Assembly: GCF_007002745.1 (NCBI RefSeq)
Contig: NZ_SGNY01000001.1
Location: 186,001-250,000, forward strand
DNA length: 64,000 nt
Source: Martinezella rhizogenes
GTDB taxonomy: Bacteria > Pseudomonadota > Alphaproteobacteria > Rhizobiales > Rhizobiaceae
Reading direction: 5' to 3'
The position numbers and the translations under genes are program-made. Numbering within the stretch: position 1 is the stretch's first letter; each line of letters starts with the position of its first letter. Below, piece by piece: positions 8,771 to 19,500 of this stretch. The notes under the pieces are model-generated. The model did no database searches and had not been told where the DNA came from. It saw only the letters and a list, made by a program, of their open reading frames with translations.

Positions 8771-11700
8771 CATGCCTCCTCGGGGATTCTCGCGCTAAAG
8801 TTAGCTACTAACTTGCTGTAGTCTTCTTCCATCGCAAAAGCATTGCGGAATTCGGCAAAGGCCCAGCGGCCATAGACCTTTAGGTTGTTGACGCCGGGGA
8901 CCCAGAAGTTCGTCATTGTCTCAGCCTTGATCTGCTCATCGAGACCGCGGAAGCCCTTAACCTCGACGATCAGGTTCAACGGGTCATCCGGTCCGTGACC
9001 GTCATCAACCTGTATGATGAAGTCCGGCAGGTAGCGGCGCGGCACGCTGCCTGAGCGATAGGGTAGTTCGAAACCAAGTGCCTGGTTCTTCACGTAGGAG
9101 ATCGTAGCTGGGTGCGCTTCCACGACGCGGGCAAATTCCGCCTCCCAATCGCTATCGCAGACGACGTAGTTCACGTGGGAAAGCCGGGTTTCCCAGAGCG
9201 TCTGCTTGGTCGTGATGAAGGACACGTGGTCGGTGTAGCCGTGCGGATTGTACGGATCGAGCATGGCCTTCACGACACTCTCCCCATCTTCACCGGCGCT
9301 GCGGACTATGGCTTGGTAGATGAGTTCGGATGCTTTCTCCGCCAACTCGGCATAGGTCAGCATGCCCGCCCTGGTGCCACCAGTGAGCTTCAGGCAAGTG
9401 GCAATCCAGCGTCGCGTAATGGGCTGGAGCTGGTTATAGAGGTAATAGGGAACGTCTTGATCCGGCTCACGGAAATACATCTCGATGAGCTTCTTGGTGA
9501 GATGCGTCGCGACGGTGTTCGGCCGCATGTCATCGAGCGCATCCGGAGAAATGTCATGGCCTTCGCCGACCAGCCCTTCGAGACGGACCGTACAGGGGCC
9601 GACCAATTCTGGCGTCAGGTCGAGGATTGAGTCCGCCGAGAAATTGGCCGAAAAGCTCTCAGAGGGGAGCTCGGCGCGATAGCCGGCAACGCGCGGAAAG
9701 CGGATGGAAAGGTCGTTGCGCTCCTTGAGCGAATGGACACGTGTCGTTGGCTTCGGCGGCGTGCGCGTCACTTCCTGTGGCTCGGTGGCAAAGTCGAAGG
9801 GAATGCCGAGGATGTCGGCGTATTCGGTATTGAACAATCCGTTGTCATTCAGCTCGTAGGACTGGCGGCGCAGGCCTCGACCAATCACCTGCTCGCAGAG
9901 GAGCTGCGTTCCGAATGCGCGGACGCCAAGTATGTGGGTGACCGTGTTGGCATCCCAGCCTTCCGTCAGCATCGACACGGAGACAACGCACCGCACCTGT
10001 TCGCCGAGACGGCCCTTCTGCCCGACGGTGTTCATCACTTCACGCAATAGCTCCGAGTCCGAGAGCTTGTCGGCCGCCGCGGCACCCTCGCGCTCCTTGA
10101 TTTCCCTACGGAACTGCTCGATTTCTGCCTCGGCCATGTCGCGGAACTTGGCATCCAGCGCCTCTCCGGACTCAAGCTGTTGCGAGTCGATCAGCAGCGT
10201 GTTCATGCGCGGCAGCCGATTGCCATTGCGGTCATCGTAGTTCCGGAACAGCTCCAGATGCCCGTAGTGCTTTGTCTGGCGCTCACCTTCAACTTCCCGT
10301 TCCCAGCCCGAAATCCATTCGAAAATGAGCTTCGAACTGGCAGTGTTGTTGCAGACGACGATGAACACCGGGGGGACGCCAATGCCGGCCTTTTGCCAGG
10401 CATCGTATTCCTTCTCGTAATGGGAGTAGAGCGAGTAGAGCGCGGTCTGCAGTTCGGCAGGTATACTCAACGGATCAAGATCGCCGGATTTGCCCGCCCC
10501 CTTCTTCGGCATCTTCTTGCCGATGTGATCCCATAGATTGCGAAATACCGGAGTGGCGGCATTGACGGCATTGTCCGATACCGGAACGCGGGGCAGCTTT
10601 ACGATGCCGCACTCGATTGCATCTACGAGAGAGAAGTCGGAGACAACCCAAGGGAAGAGGGTGCCTTCCTCATAACCCGACCCGCGCAAGAAGAACGGTG
10701 TCGCCGAGAGATCATAGACCGCGCGAACGCCGACTTTCCGCTTCAAAGCCTCGATGCCGGAAATCCAAAGCCGTGCAGCCTCATTGTTTTCCTTGGCCTC
10801 GTCCTTTTCCTCCCCCTTCAGTTCATCTTCCTCGTGGCTTCCCGGACGTTCGCGATAGCAATGGTGTGCCTCGTCGTTGATCACCACGACGTTCTTCATC
10901 TGCAGGAGATCGCCGCAGGCCCGCTGAAGCATCTGTCCCTCGGTTTCGAGTTCCTCGATTGCTTCGCCTTTCCAGCCCTTCATCAGACGGAGACCCACTG
11001 CGTTCAGCTCGTGAGCCTTGCGCCGCTGAAAAACATGATAGTTGACGATTTCGATCTTCGCCTTGTTCAAGTCGGGCATCATGTCCTGTGGAACAAGTTC
11101 CCGAGAACGATAGTAGCTATTGCCGTCAGAAGGCTTCAGTACGCGCAGTCGGTCCTTGATGGTGATACCGGGCGCAACGATAAGGAAACCTCTCGAGAAC
11201 AAACTGGAGTTCGGCTGCCGAGCGGCATTGATCGCCTGCCAGGCAATGAGCATGGCCATGACAGTTGTCTTGCCGGCGCCGGTGGCCAACTTCAGCGCAA
11301 GGCGAAAGATTTCTGGGTTAGCATCTCGGTTTGCTTCTTCGAGATGGCGGAAGATGTGAGCGTACTGCTTGTTTTTGCGTGCCACCTCCGCAAGCCAGAT
11401 CGCCGTTTCTACGGCCTCCACCTGGCAATAAAAGGGGCGGGGGCCGGAGAAGTTGTCACTTCGCCAATATTGGAGCAATCGCTGGGTAACGGGCGTGACA
11501 CCCCAGTCGTTTGGATTGGGAATTGAACGCCATGACGCGATGTGGCCGCGAATTTCATTGATGATCGGCGTGGGGTTGTAGTGGCTGCTACCGTCCTTGG
11601 TCTGGTCGAGATCAAGCGTAGCCTGCTTTTTGGCGTCTGCTTTGATCTTGCGGCTCTTCGGAACGGGGGTCACGTATTTCGACCGGCGCCGGCCTTCAAT

Positions 11701-11805
11701 GGGCGGTTGATTGAGCGGCTCGCCACTTTCAGACAGCGCATGATGGCGCGTGGGAACGTCATACGGCGAATTGAGAATTGGCTCGGCGTAAAATGGCTTG
11801 GTCAT
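8770..11805 (-). CDS. Type III-like restriction helicase-nuclease (Res)
   Basis: A 1011-residue superfamily 2 ATPase. It shows Walker A ATGAGKT (174-180), the DEAH box (311-314), and a motif VI region with QVIGRGLRRQ. At the C-terminus PDF (927-929) followed by IVEVKG (EVK at 948-950) forms a PD-(D/E)XK endonuclease site. This is the layout of type III Res subunits, which translocate or slide on DNA and cleave when unmodified sites are met. I start at the ATG at 11805, which gives MTKPFYAEP, rather than at 11994, since the extra 63 codons look non-coding and GGGA stands just upstream. It is the first gene of the minus-strand operon. Confidence 0.9.
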   Translation of the reverse strand: MTKPFYAEPILNSPYDVPTRHHALSESGEPLNQPPIEGRRRSKYVTPVPKSRKIKADAKKQATLDLDQTKDGSSHYNPTPIINEIRGHIASWRSIPNPNDWGVTPVTQRLLQYWRSDNFSGPRPFYCQVEAVETAIWLAEVARKNKQYAHIFRHLEEANRDANPEIFRLALKLATGAGKTTVMAMLIAWQAINAARQPNSSLFSRGFLIVAPGITIKDRLRVLKPSDGNSYYRSRELVPQDMMPDLNKAKIEIVNYHVFQRRKAHELNAVGLRLMKGWKGEAIEELETEGQMLQRACGDLLQMKNVVVINDEAHHCYRERPGSHEEDELKGEEKDEAKENNEAARLWISGIEALKRKVGVRAVYDLSATPFFLRGSGYEEGTLFPWVVSDFSLVDAIECGIVKLPRVPVSDNAVNAATPVFRNLWDHIGKKMPKKGAGKSGDLDPLSIPAELQTALYSLYSHYEKEYDAWQKAGIGVPPVFIVVCNNTASSKLIFEWISGWEREVEGERQTKHYGHLELFRNYDDRNGNRLPRMNTLLIDSQQLESGEALDAKFRDMAEAEIEQFRREIKEREGAAAADKLSDSELLREVMNTVGQKGRLGEQVRCVVSVSMLTEGWDANTVTHILGVRAFGTQLLCEQVIGRGLRRQSYELNDNGLFNTEYADILGIPFDFATEPQEVTRTPPKPTTRVHSLKERNDLSIRFPRVAGYRAELPSESFSANFSADSILDLTPELVGPCTVRLEGLVGEGHDISPDALDDMRPNTVATHLTKKLIEMYFREPDQDVPYYLYNQLQPITRRWIATCLKLTGGTRAGMLTYAELAEKASELIYQAIVRSAGEDGESVVKAMLDPYNPHGYTDHVSFITTKQTLWETRLSHVNYVVCDSDWEAEFARVVEAHPATISYVKNQALGFELPYRSGSVPRRYLPDFIIQVDDGHGPDDPLNLIVEVKGFRGLDEQIKAETMTNFWVPGVNNLKVYGRWAFAEFRNAFAMEEDYSKLVANFSARIPEEA

Positions 11806-12161
11806 GCAATCTGTCCCAGAATCGGCATCGCCATTCAATCGCCCCCGCGAGGGTGATGCAACTCTTACGATGCAGATTGCTGCATGTCGCGAAGAATTGC
11901 ACACGGAAATTATTTCCTCATTGCAACGGTATTCAAGAAGTTGGACTTGCATCCCGGTAGTCGCATGGGAATGGCGCGGTTTCGCGGGCTTCACATGCGC
12001 GGGTCGCGCACTCTTTCGTAAGTTGTGGAAATTAAATCACATCGCAGTTCAATTTTGTGGAGTTTTGGCCAAACCGCCCAGGTCCGCTTGATTGCAAGGC
12101 CGTGCCTCTAATAGTTTCCAATTCGTTACCACTCAAGGGTAGTGGTTGGGGATCGGATTAA
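11806..12161. promoter_or_regulatory. Divergent control region between restriction operon and Zorya
   Basis: This 356-bp gene-free stretch separates the starts of res and zorA, so both operons must be driven from it. Two short perfect inverted repeats are visible: atgcag-N4-ctgcat at 11870-11885, about 65 bp upstream of res, and accact-N7-agtggt at 12128-12146, about 16 bp before the zorA GTG. Either could be an operator. No regulator gene is seen in the island, and I could not place convincing -35/-10 pairs. Confidence 0.45.
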
Positions 12162-14192
12162 GTGATTCAGGAAATTGGAAGTTTCGTCGTTGCCTCGATT
12201 CTTGGCGCGGCGAATTATCTTGTAAAGGATGCGGCTGCTCCGGGTATTGTCGCTCTAGGAATTGTCGTTCTCCTGGTAGTTTTTACTGCGGCTTTCTTTC
12301 GAGAAGTCGTTCAGCGCAGGAAAGCAGTTCAGTGGCTAAAACGTGAAATTCAGAACAGCCCGACAGGCGCTGATTTTAGTCGTGATATCGACGTTCTTTC
12401 CGCCTCAATCAAGAAGACAGGCACGAACAGGTATCGCCGGCAATTGGCGGCTGCGTGGGAGAAATACAGAGAGACCCTTGTACCTCACGAGGAAGACGGC
12501 AAGGTTGTGCTTCGCAATGCCGTCCGACCGTCCATGTTTCTCAATCCAGAGGACTTGGGTTTTGGGGTTGGCTTTTGGCGCATCGTACCCGGTCTCTTTG
12601 TTTCGGTTGGGCTTTTTCTGACGTTCCTGGGGTTGATTGCCGCTCTCTCGACTATGGCGCAAGGAGCCGAGATCGATAGCGGTGTCATGCGACAGCTGCT
12701 TTCTGTGGCCTCGGCGAAGTTTATCATGTCGTTGACGGGGCTTTTCTGCTCAATCGTCTTCACGATCCTTCTTAGAAGCATCTACGGGCGACTGGAGCAG
12801 TCGATCCATGAACTGTGTGCCGCCATTGAGCAGCGTCTCACCTATATCAGTCTGGAGGCCCTTGCCACAGAACAACTGAAGGCAACCCGGGAACAGCGGG
12901 AACATTTCCGATTGATCGGCATGGAGTTGGTCGCGGAGATTGGCCGTCCCTTGAGGGAGGAGCTCCCAGCGGCGATCCAGAGCTCGATTGCTGGGGCCAT
13001 GGCGCCTATTGTAGAAAGAGTGGGTAAACTCGGCGCAGAGGGCGTCGGAGATATGGTGTCCGGGATTTCGGACAAGCTAACGGATTCTATCGGTATCGCG
13101 CTGACCGAGGCGAGCCAGAAAATCTCTGATGCAGGTGAAAGGCTTGGGTTGCTTGCTGATCGGCTGGATCAGAGCTCGGGGCGGATAGGCTCGGAGATGG
13201 AGGGCGTGACAGAACGTGTCGCTCAAGCTGTGGAAGACCTCCGTGCGGCTATCACGAATACGGCTGAGGTAACCGGGGGGACGTTTAACGAAGGTGCCGA
13301 GAAGCTCCTTGCGGTCATGAACCGTACGCTTGAGGGAATTCGCGACAATACGGGCGAAGGTGCGCGCGCCATGTCGGCAGCGGCTGAGGACATGCGCCAG
13401 GCGGCTGAATCCTTCAAACAGGAGATCGAGTCCGCAGCGCGAACAGGTACAGAAGCCGCGCAGGAACGCATGAAACTTGCAGGTCAGCAGGTGAGCTCGG
13501 CTATCGGCGATGCCGGCAAGGACGTGGCAGAAGTGTTCAGCCGCACCAGTGCGGAGATTGCTCGGGTTGCGGAAGAGGTCTCCGAGAAAGCCGGCGCCGG
13601 CTTGCTCGCTCCGCTGGCTGAAATAGGCTCCAGGTTGGAGGGGCTGGTCAAGCAGTTGAACGACGGTACGTCCAACATGCGACGCATGGCCGATGGGGTG
13701 AAGGCGGGTGCCGACGCTTCAGAAAAGGCTGCAGGTACCTTCAATGGAGCGGCTAGCTCCCTTGTTGCCGCTGTCACTCCAGTAAAAGCCGTCGTGGATC
13801 GCATGGAAGGTTCGATCCGGCAACTTACCGACAGCACACAACACGCGGCGAGCACTGTTTCGAGGTCTGCGGAGGCGACCGCCGAGTCTGCCGCTTCGGC
13901 TCTTGCCGCTGCGAAGGAAATCCTCCAGGCGGAAGCGAAATCCATCGAGAACGCTTTGGGCGGTGTCTCCGTGATGCTGGAACGTCTAAAGGGGCAGGGT
14001 GACCGCCTGGATGAGATGGATGGAAAGCTAGGCCAGGCTTTCGATCTCTACACGGAAAATGTGGAGAAGGCCGTCCAAGGCATGTTCGGCCACGTGCGCG
14101 ATCTGCAGGAAAGGCTAAATCCTGCCCTCGATACCATGCGTGAAATCGTTGAACAGGCCGAGCAATTCGCTCCGCAGTCGCGGAGAGCCTGA
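12162..14192 (+). CDS. zorA: Zorya protein ZorA (MotA-like, long-tailed)
   Basis: A 676-residue membrane protein. The first ~210 residues hold three or more membrane segments: one near 25-48, one around FWRIVPGLFVSVGLFLTFLG, and one around FIMSLTGLFCSIVFTILL, giving a MotA/ExbB-type stator core. The rest is a long alanine/glutamate-rich helical tail, as in ZorA, where the tail projects into the cytoplasm. With ZorB it forms a proton-driven motor that senses phage entry. The start is GTG with GGGGATCGG about 9 nt upstream. Its stop overlaps the zorB ATG by one base. Confidence 0.9.
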   Translation: MIQEIGSFVVASILGAANYLVKDAAAPGIVALGIVVLLVVFTAAFFREVVQRRKAVQWLKREIQNSPTGADFSRDIDVLSASIKKTGTNRYRRQLAAAWEKYRETLVPHEEDGKVVLRNAVRPSMFLNPEDLGFGVGFWRIVPGLFVSVGLFLTFLGLIAALSTMAQGAEIDSGVMRQLLSVASAKFIMSLTGLFCSIVFTILLRSIYGRLEQSIHELCAAIEQRLTYISLEALATEQLKATREQREHFRLIGMELVAEIGRPLREELPAAIQSSIAGAMAPIVERVGKLGAEGVGDMVSGISDKLTDSIGIALTEASQKISDAGERLGLLADRLDQSSGRIGSEMEGVTERVAQAVEDLRAAITNTAEVTGGTFNEGAEKLLAVMNRTLEGIRDNTGEGARAMSAAAEDMRQAAESFKQEIESAARTGTEAAQERMKLAGQQVSSAIGDAGKDVAEVFSRTSAEIARVAEEVSEKAGAGLLAPLAEIGSRLEGLVKQLNDGTSNMRRMADGVKAGADASEKAAGTFNGAASSLVAAVTPVKAVVDRMEGSIRQLTDSTQHAASTVSRSAEATAESAASALAAAKEILQAEAKSIENALGGVSVMLERLKGQGDRLDEMDGKLGQAFDLYTENVEKAVQGMFGHVRDLQERLNPALDTMREIVEQAEQFAPQSRRA

Positions 14193-15190
14193 TGCGCGGC
14201 GGTTTCCGGACGCGTTACAAAGAGGAAGAGGAGGAGAGCGCATTTGTGTCCATGACGGACATGACCGTCAGCTTCCTCTTCATCATCATCCTTTTGCTGG
14301 CTTACTTCGCCCAGCAATATAGCGAAAAGGACACCGTCCCCAGACCCATACATGAGGAGGTCATTAAAGAAAGGAATGACGCGCAACGGGAGATAGTCCG
14401 ACTGCAGGCAATCATCGCTGTTCATGAGAAAACGATCGCTACCCTCAAGCAGGAGATTAACGAGAAGCAGGTGGAGATCGAGCGGTTGCAGGCTGATATC
14501 GCGAAACTGCAGGCCGAGATCAAAGAGCTAAAAGAGGCGCTCGAAAAGCTTCGGAAAGTTGACCCACTGGAAGCCTACCTAGCCACGTCGGCGATCGAGA
14601 GACGACGAATTCTCGAAACTCTACGCGACCAGTTGAAGATTGATTTTCCTGATCTCGAGGTGGTTATCAGTGAAGAAACCGACGCTTTGCGCTTTCAGGG
14701 CGACGGCCTGTTTGCAACCGGATCGTCCACGTTGCGCCCCGACCGGAGGGCAATCGTGGAAACTGTCGCAACGAGGCTATCGCAGATTTTGCCCTGCTAT
14801 ACGATTGGCCCGCGTTCGAAGTGGACGGCCGAATGCAATCCAGGCAATGCGATTATTGAAGCTTTGCAGATTGAGGGACATACCGACTCGACCGGGGATT
14901 TTACGGCCAACCTGGCTCTATCTACCAATCGCGCAAACAGCACTTTTTCTACAATTCTCGGCAAATCGGGCGAGCTAGTCGATTTTCTGAACTTCCGACA
15001 TCAACCCGTTCTGTCCGTCGCAGGATACGGCCAAATGCGCCCGGTTAAGGACAACTCGACGAAGGAGGGACGAGATACGAACCGCCGCGTCGACCTGCGA
15101 ATCATCATGTACACACCAAGCCAGTCTGCGGAAATCGACCGCATTCGGCAGGCGTTGAATGAAAACAACCCCGGGGGTGTCGCGAATTGA
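14192..15190 (+). CDS. zorB: Zorya protein ZorB (MotB/OmpA-like)
   Basis: A 332-residue protein with one N-terminal membrane helix, TDMTVSFLFIIILLLAYF, containing the MotB-type aspartate (D23) that would carry protons. A coiled-coil stretch (about 60-130) follows, then a C-terminal OmpA-like peptidoglycan-binding domain with IEGHTDSTG and NRRVDLRI. It pairs with ZorA to make the cell-wall-anchored stator of Zorya. Its start overlaps the zorA stop, and its stop TGA overlaps the TTG start of zorC. Confidence 0.92.
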   Translation: MRGGFRTRYKEEEEESAFVSMTDMTVSFLFIIILLLAYFAQQYSEKDTVPRPIHEEVIKERNDAQREIVRLQAIIAVHEKTIATLKQEINEKQVEIERLQADIAKLQAEIKELKEALEKLRKVDPLEAYLATSAIERRRILETLRDQLKIDFPDLEVVISEETDALRFQGDGLFATGSSTLRPDRRAIVETVATRLSQILPCYTIGPRSKWTAECNPGNAIIEALQIEGHTDSTGDFTANLALSTNRANSTFSTILGKSGELVDFLNFRHQPVLSVAGYGQMRPVKDNSTKEGRDTNRRVDLRIIMYTPSQSAEIDRIRQALNENNPGGVAN

Positions 15191-16494
15191 CCCTCAGCAA
15201 GAGCCTCTCCCAGAACCTTCAGTTCGCCAGGCCCGCCTTGCCAGCTTTGAACTCACTCGCATCTCGGACAGAGAGAATTCTATCCCGCTGGCCGGATGTT
15301 GTCGCCAATCCGCCCGAGAAAGACCGTGAAAAACTCGTGGCCATTGTGCGGGACAAACTGGAGAATAATAGCTGGGAGGACACGAAGCTCTCGCTGATTA
15401 CAAGCGCTGGCAGGGCGTTGTTCGACGAGGATCGTCGCACTAGACCTGACCTGGTGGAGATGCGAGATTTTTATTACAGCGAGACCCGCGCCTCGACACG
15501 GGCGGGGTTTCTCGGCGGAATGTTCTCCATCTACATGGACAGCTTTGATGCCAAGGCGGAACATACGTGGCAATTGGCCGGTGCATTGTCGGCAGCGGCG
15601 GGGCGTCTCGGAGCTCGCTGGCGTATGATGCTCGATGCCATCCCGGAGATGCTCTCACCCGACGCTGTGGCAGAGGCCGTCGGCCGACAGATGGTGTTGA
15701 TGGACGACCTCTGGATCGGACTGCAGAAGCTCGGTATTCGCAGCCCTCATGCACCCGGTCTGATGAATGCCGTCCACTTGGCCTATGTGAAGCAGATCGA
15801 GCCGCACCTCGATCAGCGGGTGGAGATGGAGCGGCTGATCGAGTGGTTGAAGCCGGAGGGCAGGGAGGCGAAGACGACCGGCGCCGGCGAAGCGATCTCG
15901 GCTCTGCTTGGACACTGGGTCAAGCATTCTCCGAAGCCCGATGACCTACGCTACCTCACAGAGAACATCATCGGCATTTACGGTGATCCTCGTGTCCAGC
16001 GTGGCGGCGTTTGGTCAGCAGTACCGGAAGACAGGATGGCGGTTATCCTGCGCTGGCTGACGGGCGAGAACATCCGGTTCTTCCTTGATGTCGTCTCTGA
16101 GGTGGAAGACAGCCACATGTGGGAGCCTCGCAGGAGATTTTGGCTCGGCCTGCATGATCGTGGCCGTATCGATGCAGCCTGGGTTGCTTTCAGCGATTCC
16201 GCCGCGAAAGAGGCAAGGCGACGCGGGGCGGGAGGTAAGGGGACGTTGAGATTTGGCGTTCAAACGGCAGGCTACGGTCGCGCGAATACATCACTGCTTA
16301 TACTGAAGATCGGCAGGAAGATCGTCGTTGAGGGCTCTCACAGCTATAAGGTCCACATTTTCGACGAGTCCAACCAGCGTGCGCCTGCGCTCTACCAGTG
16401 GCGATATGACTGTGAAGCAATCAGGTTCATTCCCGGCTCCAATGCGAAATCGCACAACGGCGACTGGCAGAGTTGGGTCTTGGAACACATCTAG
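15187..16494 (+). CDS. zorC: Zorya protein ZorC
   Basis: A 435-residue soluble protein, identified mainly by position between zorB and zorD and by length; the N-terminal two thirds is helical and compatible with the EH_Signature domain described for ZorC. No catalytic motif is obvious. In Zorya, ZorC is thought to bind DNA and work with ZorD after activation by the ZorAB motor. It starts at TTG within the zorB stop (TTGA), so translation is coupled. A basic segment occurs near EARRRGAGGKG. Confidence 0.82.
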   Translation: MTLSKSLSQNLQFARPALPALNSLASRTERILSRWPDVVANPPEKDREKLVAIVRDKLENNSWEDTKLSLITSAGRALFDEDRRTRPDLVEMRDFYYSETRASTRAGFLGGMFSIYMDSFDAKAEHTWQLAGALSAAAGRLGARWRMMLDAIPEMLSPDAVAEAVGRQMVLMDDLWIGLQKLGIRSPHAPGLMNAVHLAYVKQIEPHLDQRVEMERLIEWLKPEGREAKTTGAGEAISALLGHWVKHSPKPDDLRYLTENIIGIYGDPRVQRGGVWSAVPEDRMAVILRWLTGENIRFFLDVVSEVEDSHMWEPRRRFWLGLHDRGRIDAAWVAFSDSAAKEARRRGAGGKGTLRFGVQTAGYGRANTSLLILKIGRKIVVEGSHSYKVHIFDESNQRAPALYQWRYDCEAIRFIPGSNAKSHNGDWQSWVLEHI

Positions 16495-16502
16495 GTGAAA
16501 AA

Positions 16503-19500
16503 ATGAACTTGGAAGCTTCTTTCTCTCCAGATGCAATCACTCTGTCCGCAAAGAACGAGCGCGCGGGTCTACTGCACCGGTTGGTGCGCCGTAGTGTCAA
16601 ATCTGATCTTCAGAACCTGAGTCCCGACGAACGTTCACTGGCCTTTGCAATTGCCGATCTACGGGCCGCAGCGGACACGCTCGGCGAACAACTTTCGATC
16701 GATTCTGATCGCATCGTCATGTCCCATCGCATCGCTGCGTCCGTCACCGGTGAAACAGGCGCAGTACTCGGTCTGCCGCCTTTGGTAGAGATGACGCTGA
16801 AAACCGATGCGGAGGGAATTGTCGGTTCGTCAGGTTTCCGACTTAGGTACGAATGGTCGCGCAATGGCCAACGGCAAATGCCACGTCGAACTGGAGCCAT
16901 TCTGGAAACCGCAAACGGTTTGCGACGAATTCCTATGTGGATGATGGACGCCATCGCCATCGCCGACGCCTACCGGCCGGATGGAAACGACGCCGCCGAT
17001 TGGGAGGCGCTAGGACGTTTCCGCAAGGCACTTGATCCTGGTGCTGTCAGCGGAGCCTCGGACGAGGCGTCGCGTATCTCGATGACAGATTTTCTGAGCG
17101 GTCTGGAGGTGCGTCTCGTCGACCGCTTCTCACTCTCGCCAAAGGGGGAGACGGACTTCGACGTGGTGCCGTTCTCTGGTTATACCTTGGAGGTGCATGG
17201 TAGCGCTTCTGAAGCCGCCGAGGTTTCCGAGTCCATGAGCGAGGTACAGGGACTAGACCTGCAGCGATTTCAGACATTGGTAAGAGGAAGGGGGGCCCTG
17301 CCCGCCTATCGATTATCTCCTGGTCGTTACGTGGTGGTAGAACAGTCAGCGTCACCGGCCCTTGCCGTGATGGCTGAAATGCAGAAGGCAGCAGCCGAGG
17401 AGCGGCGCGCCTTCATCCGTAATCCCTTGCCACGAGTAACGGAAGCAGTGGAGGCGCAGCTCCGTTCTTCCGGGCAATTGGATGGTTTGTCGCCCCAGGC
17501 CGAGCAGGAAGCCATAGAGGCAGCGGTTGGTCCCGTACTTGTTGAAACCCGGGAATTTTCCGAACGGGTTACTGGCGTCGTCAAGTATGAAAAGCCGGGT
17601 CTCGGCGAGTTCGAGGATAGCGGGACAAGCTGGCTGCCGGAGGACTTCAGCGCGCGCCTGATCGATATCCTCGATAGGCAGGGTACTGCCGAGCTGCTGC
17701 AGACCCTGCGCGAGCGCGTCCAGGAAGCAATTGAGGCTGGAAGGCCGACCGTCGATTTCGAGGATTTGGAGGTCCCCGCTCGACCGGAAATGCTGCAGCT
17801 CATCGACGAGCGGATGGTGTCGGGAGACGCTGACGACCGTGGCGAGGATGAGGCAAAACCAGAAAAGGTGGGCCCATTCGTTCTCGATACCGAAGTGAAC
17901 TACGACGATCTCAAATGGCTCGCTAAGCTCAGGCCGCGCATGTCCGAGTTGCCGGACACCCTACCCGAGGGCATTCGAACGCCGTTGAAAGGGCATCAGA
18001 AGGAGAGTTTCAGCTGGCAGGTTGGCGCGTGGCGGGCCGGATTGCCGGGCGTCCTCAATGCCGACGAGCAGGGCCTCGGCAAAACTCTCCAAACCATCTC
18101 TTTCCTGGCCTGGCTCAAGGAAGTGATCGCTCGTCCTCAAGCCGAGAGCCGGGGGCCTGTTCTCGTTGTTGCGCCAACATCCCTTCTCGAAAATTGGGAG
18201 CAGGAAGTCGCCCGACACATGCACGAGCCTGGGCTGGGTCATCTGATCCGCCTCTATGGGTCGAGTATCGGTGGACGCAAGCTGACGGGAGCGAAGGGAA
18301 AGGACACGGACGATGGGGAGGCCAAGCTTGACTTGGGCGCGCTGCATGAAGCCGTGGCAGAGGGGCGGGCGCATCGCTACTGGCTTCTCACCACTTATAC
18401 GACGCTGACGAACTATCAGCATTCTCTGGCTCGCATACCCTTTTCCGCCGTTGTCTTTGACGAAATCCAGGCCTTGAAAAACCCTGTCAGCCTCCGCGCA
18501 GTTGCTGCCCGTTCGATCAATGCTGATTTTCGAATTGGCCTCACCGGTACACCCATCGAGAATGCCACTGTTGACCTCTGGGCAATCATGGACCAGCTCG
18601 CACCGGGATCGCTCGACAGCCTCAAAGATTTCCGTCAACGCTATGCGAAGCCAGAGGAAGACAACATGGCCGAGCTGCACGGCAGGGTTTTTCTGCCCCG
18701 TGGCGGCACGCCGCCTCTTGCTGTCCGCCGCCTGAAGGAAACGGTCGCAACCGATCTGCCCGCCAAATCCCGTCGTATTCACCCCCGCCTGATGCCGGAT
18801 GTTCAGGCCTTGGCATATGACGATGCCCGACTGAAGCTTGCGCGAGGAGGCATGGGCGCGCAGCTCAAAATGCTTCATCACATTCGCAGCGTTTCCGTCC
18901 ACCCGGCGCTGGAAATCAAAGCAAGTAACGATGAGTTCGTCGTATCGTCTGCGCGGCTACAGGCTGCCATGGATATCCTGAATCGCATCAAAGCGAATGG
19001 CGAACGTGCCCTTGTCTTCATCGAGCACCGCCAGATGCAGTATCGCTTCATCGAGTTGGTTCGCAGTGAATTAGGTCTGCCGCGAGTCGATCTCATCAAC
19101 GGCGACACTCCCATTCCTCAACGTCAGGCAATTGTGAACCGGTTCCAGCGCCATCTGGATGACGACCAGGGGTTTGACCTTCTAGTTCTCGGTCCGAAGG
19201 CAGCGGGCACCGGGCTGACGCTAACGGCGGCGACCCACGTCATCCACTTATCTCGATGGTGGAATCCGGCAGTTGAGGAACAGTGCAACGATCGCGTACA
19301 CCGGATTGGCCAGACGCGGCCTGTTACAGTGCATTTGCCCATGGCCATTCACGAAGGCTATCGGGAGCAGTCTTTTGACTGCCTCCTCCAGAGCTTGATG
19401 ATGCGCAAGCGTCGCCTCGCCAGTTCGGCGCTTTGGCCCATGGGGGACGTCGATGACGACGTTGCTGGCCTTCAGAAGGGCATGGCGTCCGAGCGGTTAG

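Noticed and set aside
2581..11805. DISARM or BREX assignment for the restriction operon
   Set aside because: No DrmA, DrmB, DrmC, PglZ or BrxC-like protein is present. The Res and Mod motifs fit type III-like restriction better.
12162..15190. Flagellar motAB genes
   Set aside because: The very long helical ZorA tail, and the linked zorC and SNF2 zorD genes, fit Zorya and not a flagellar stator.
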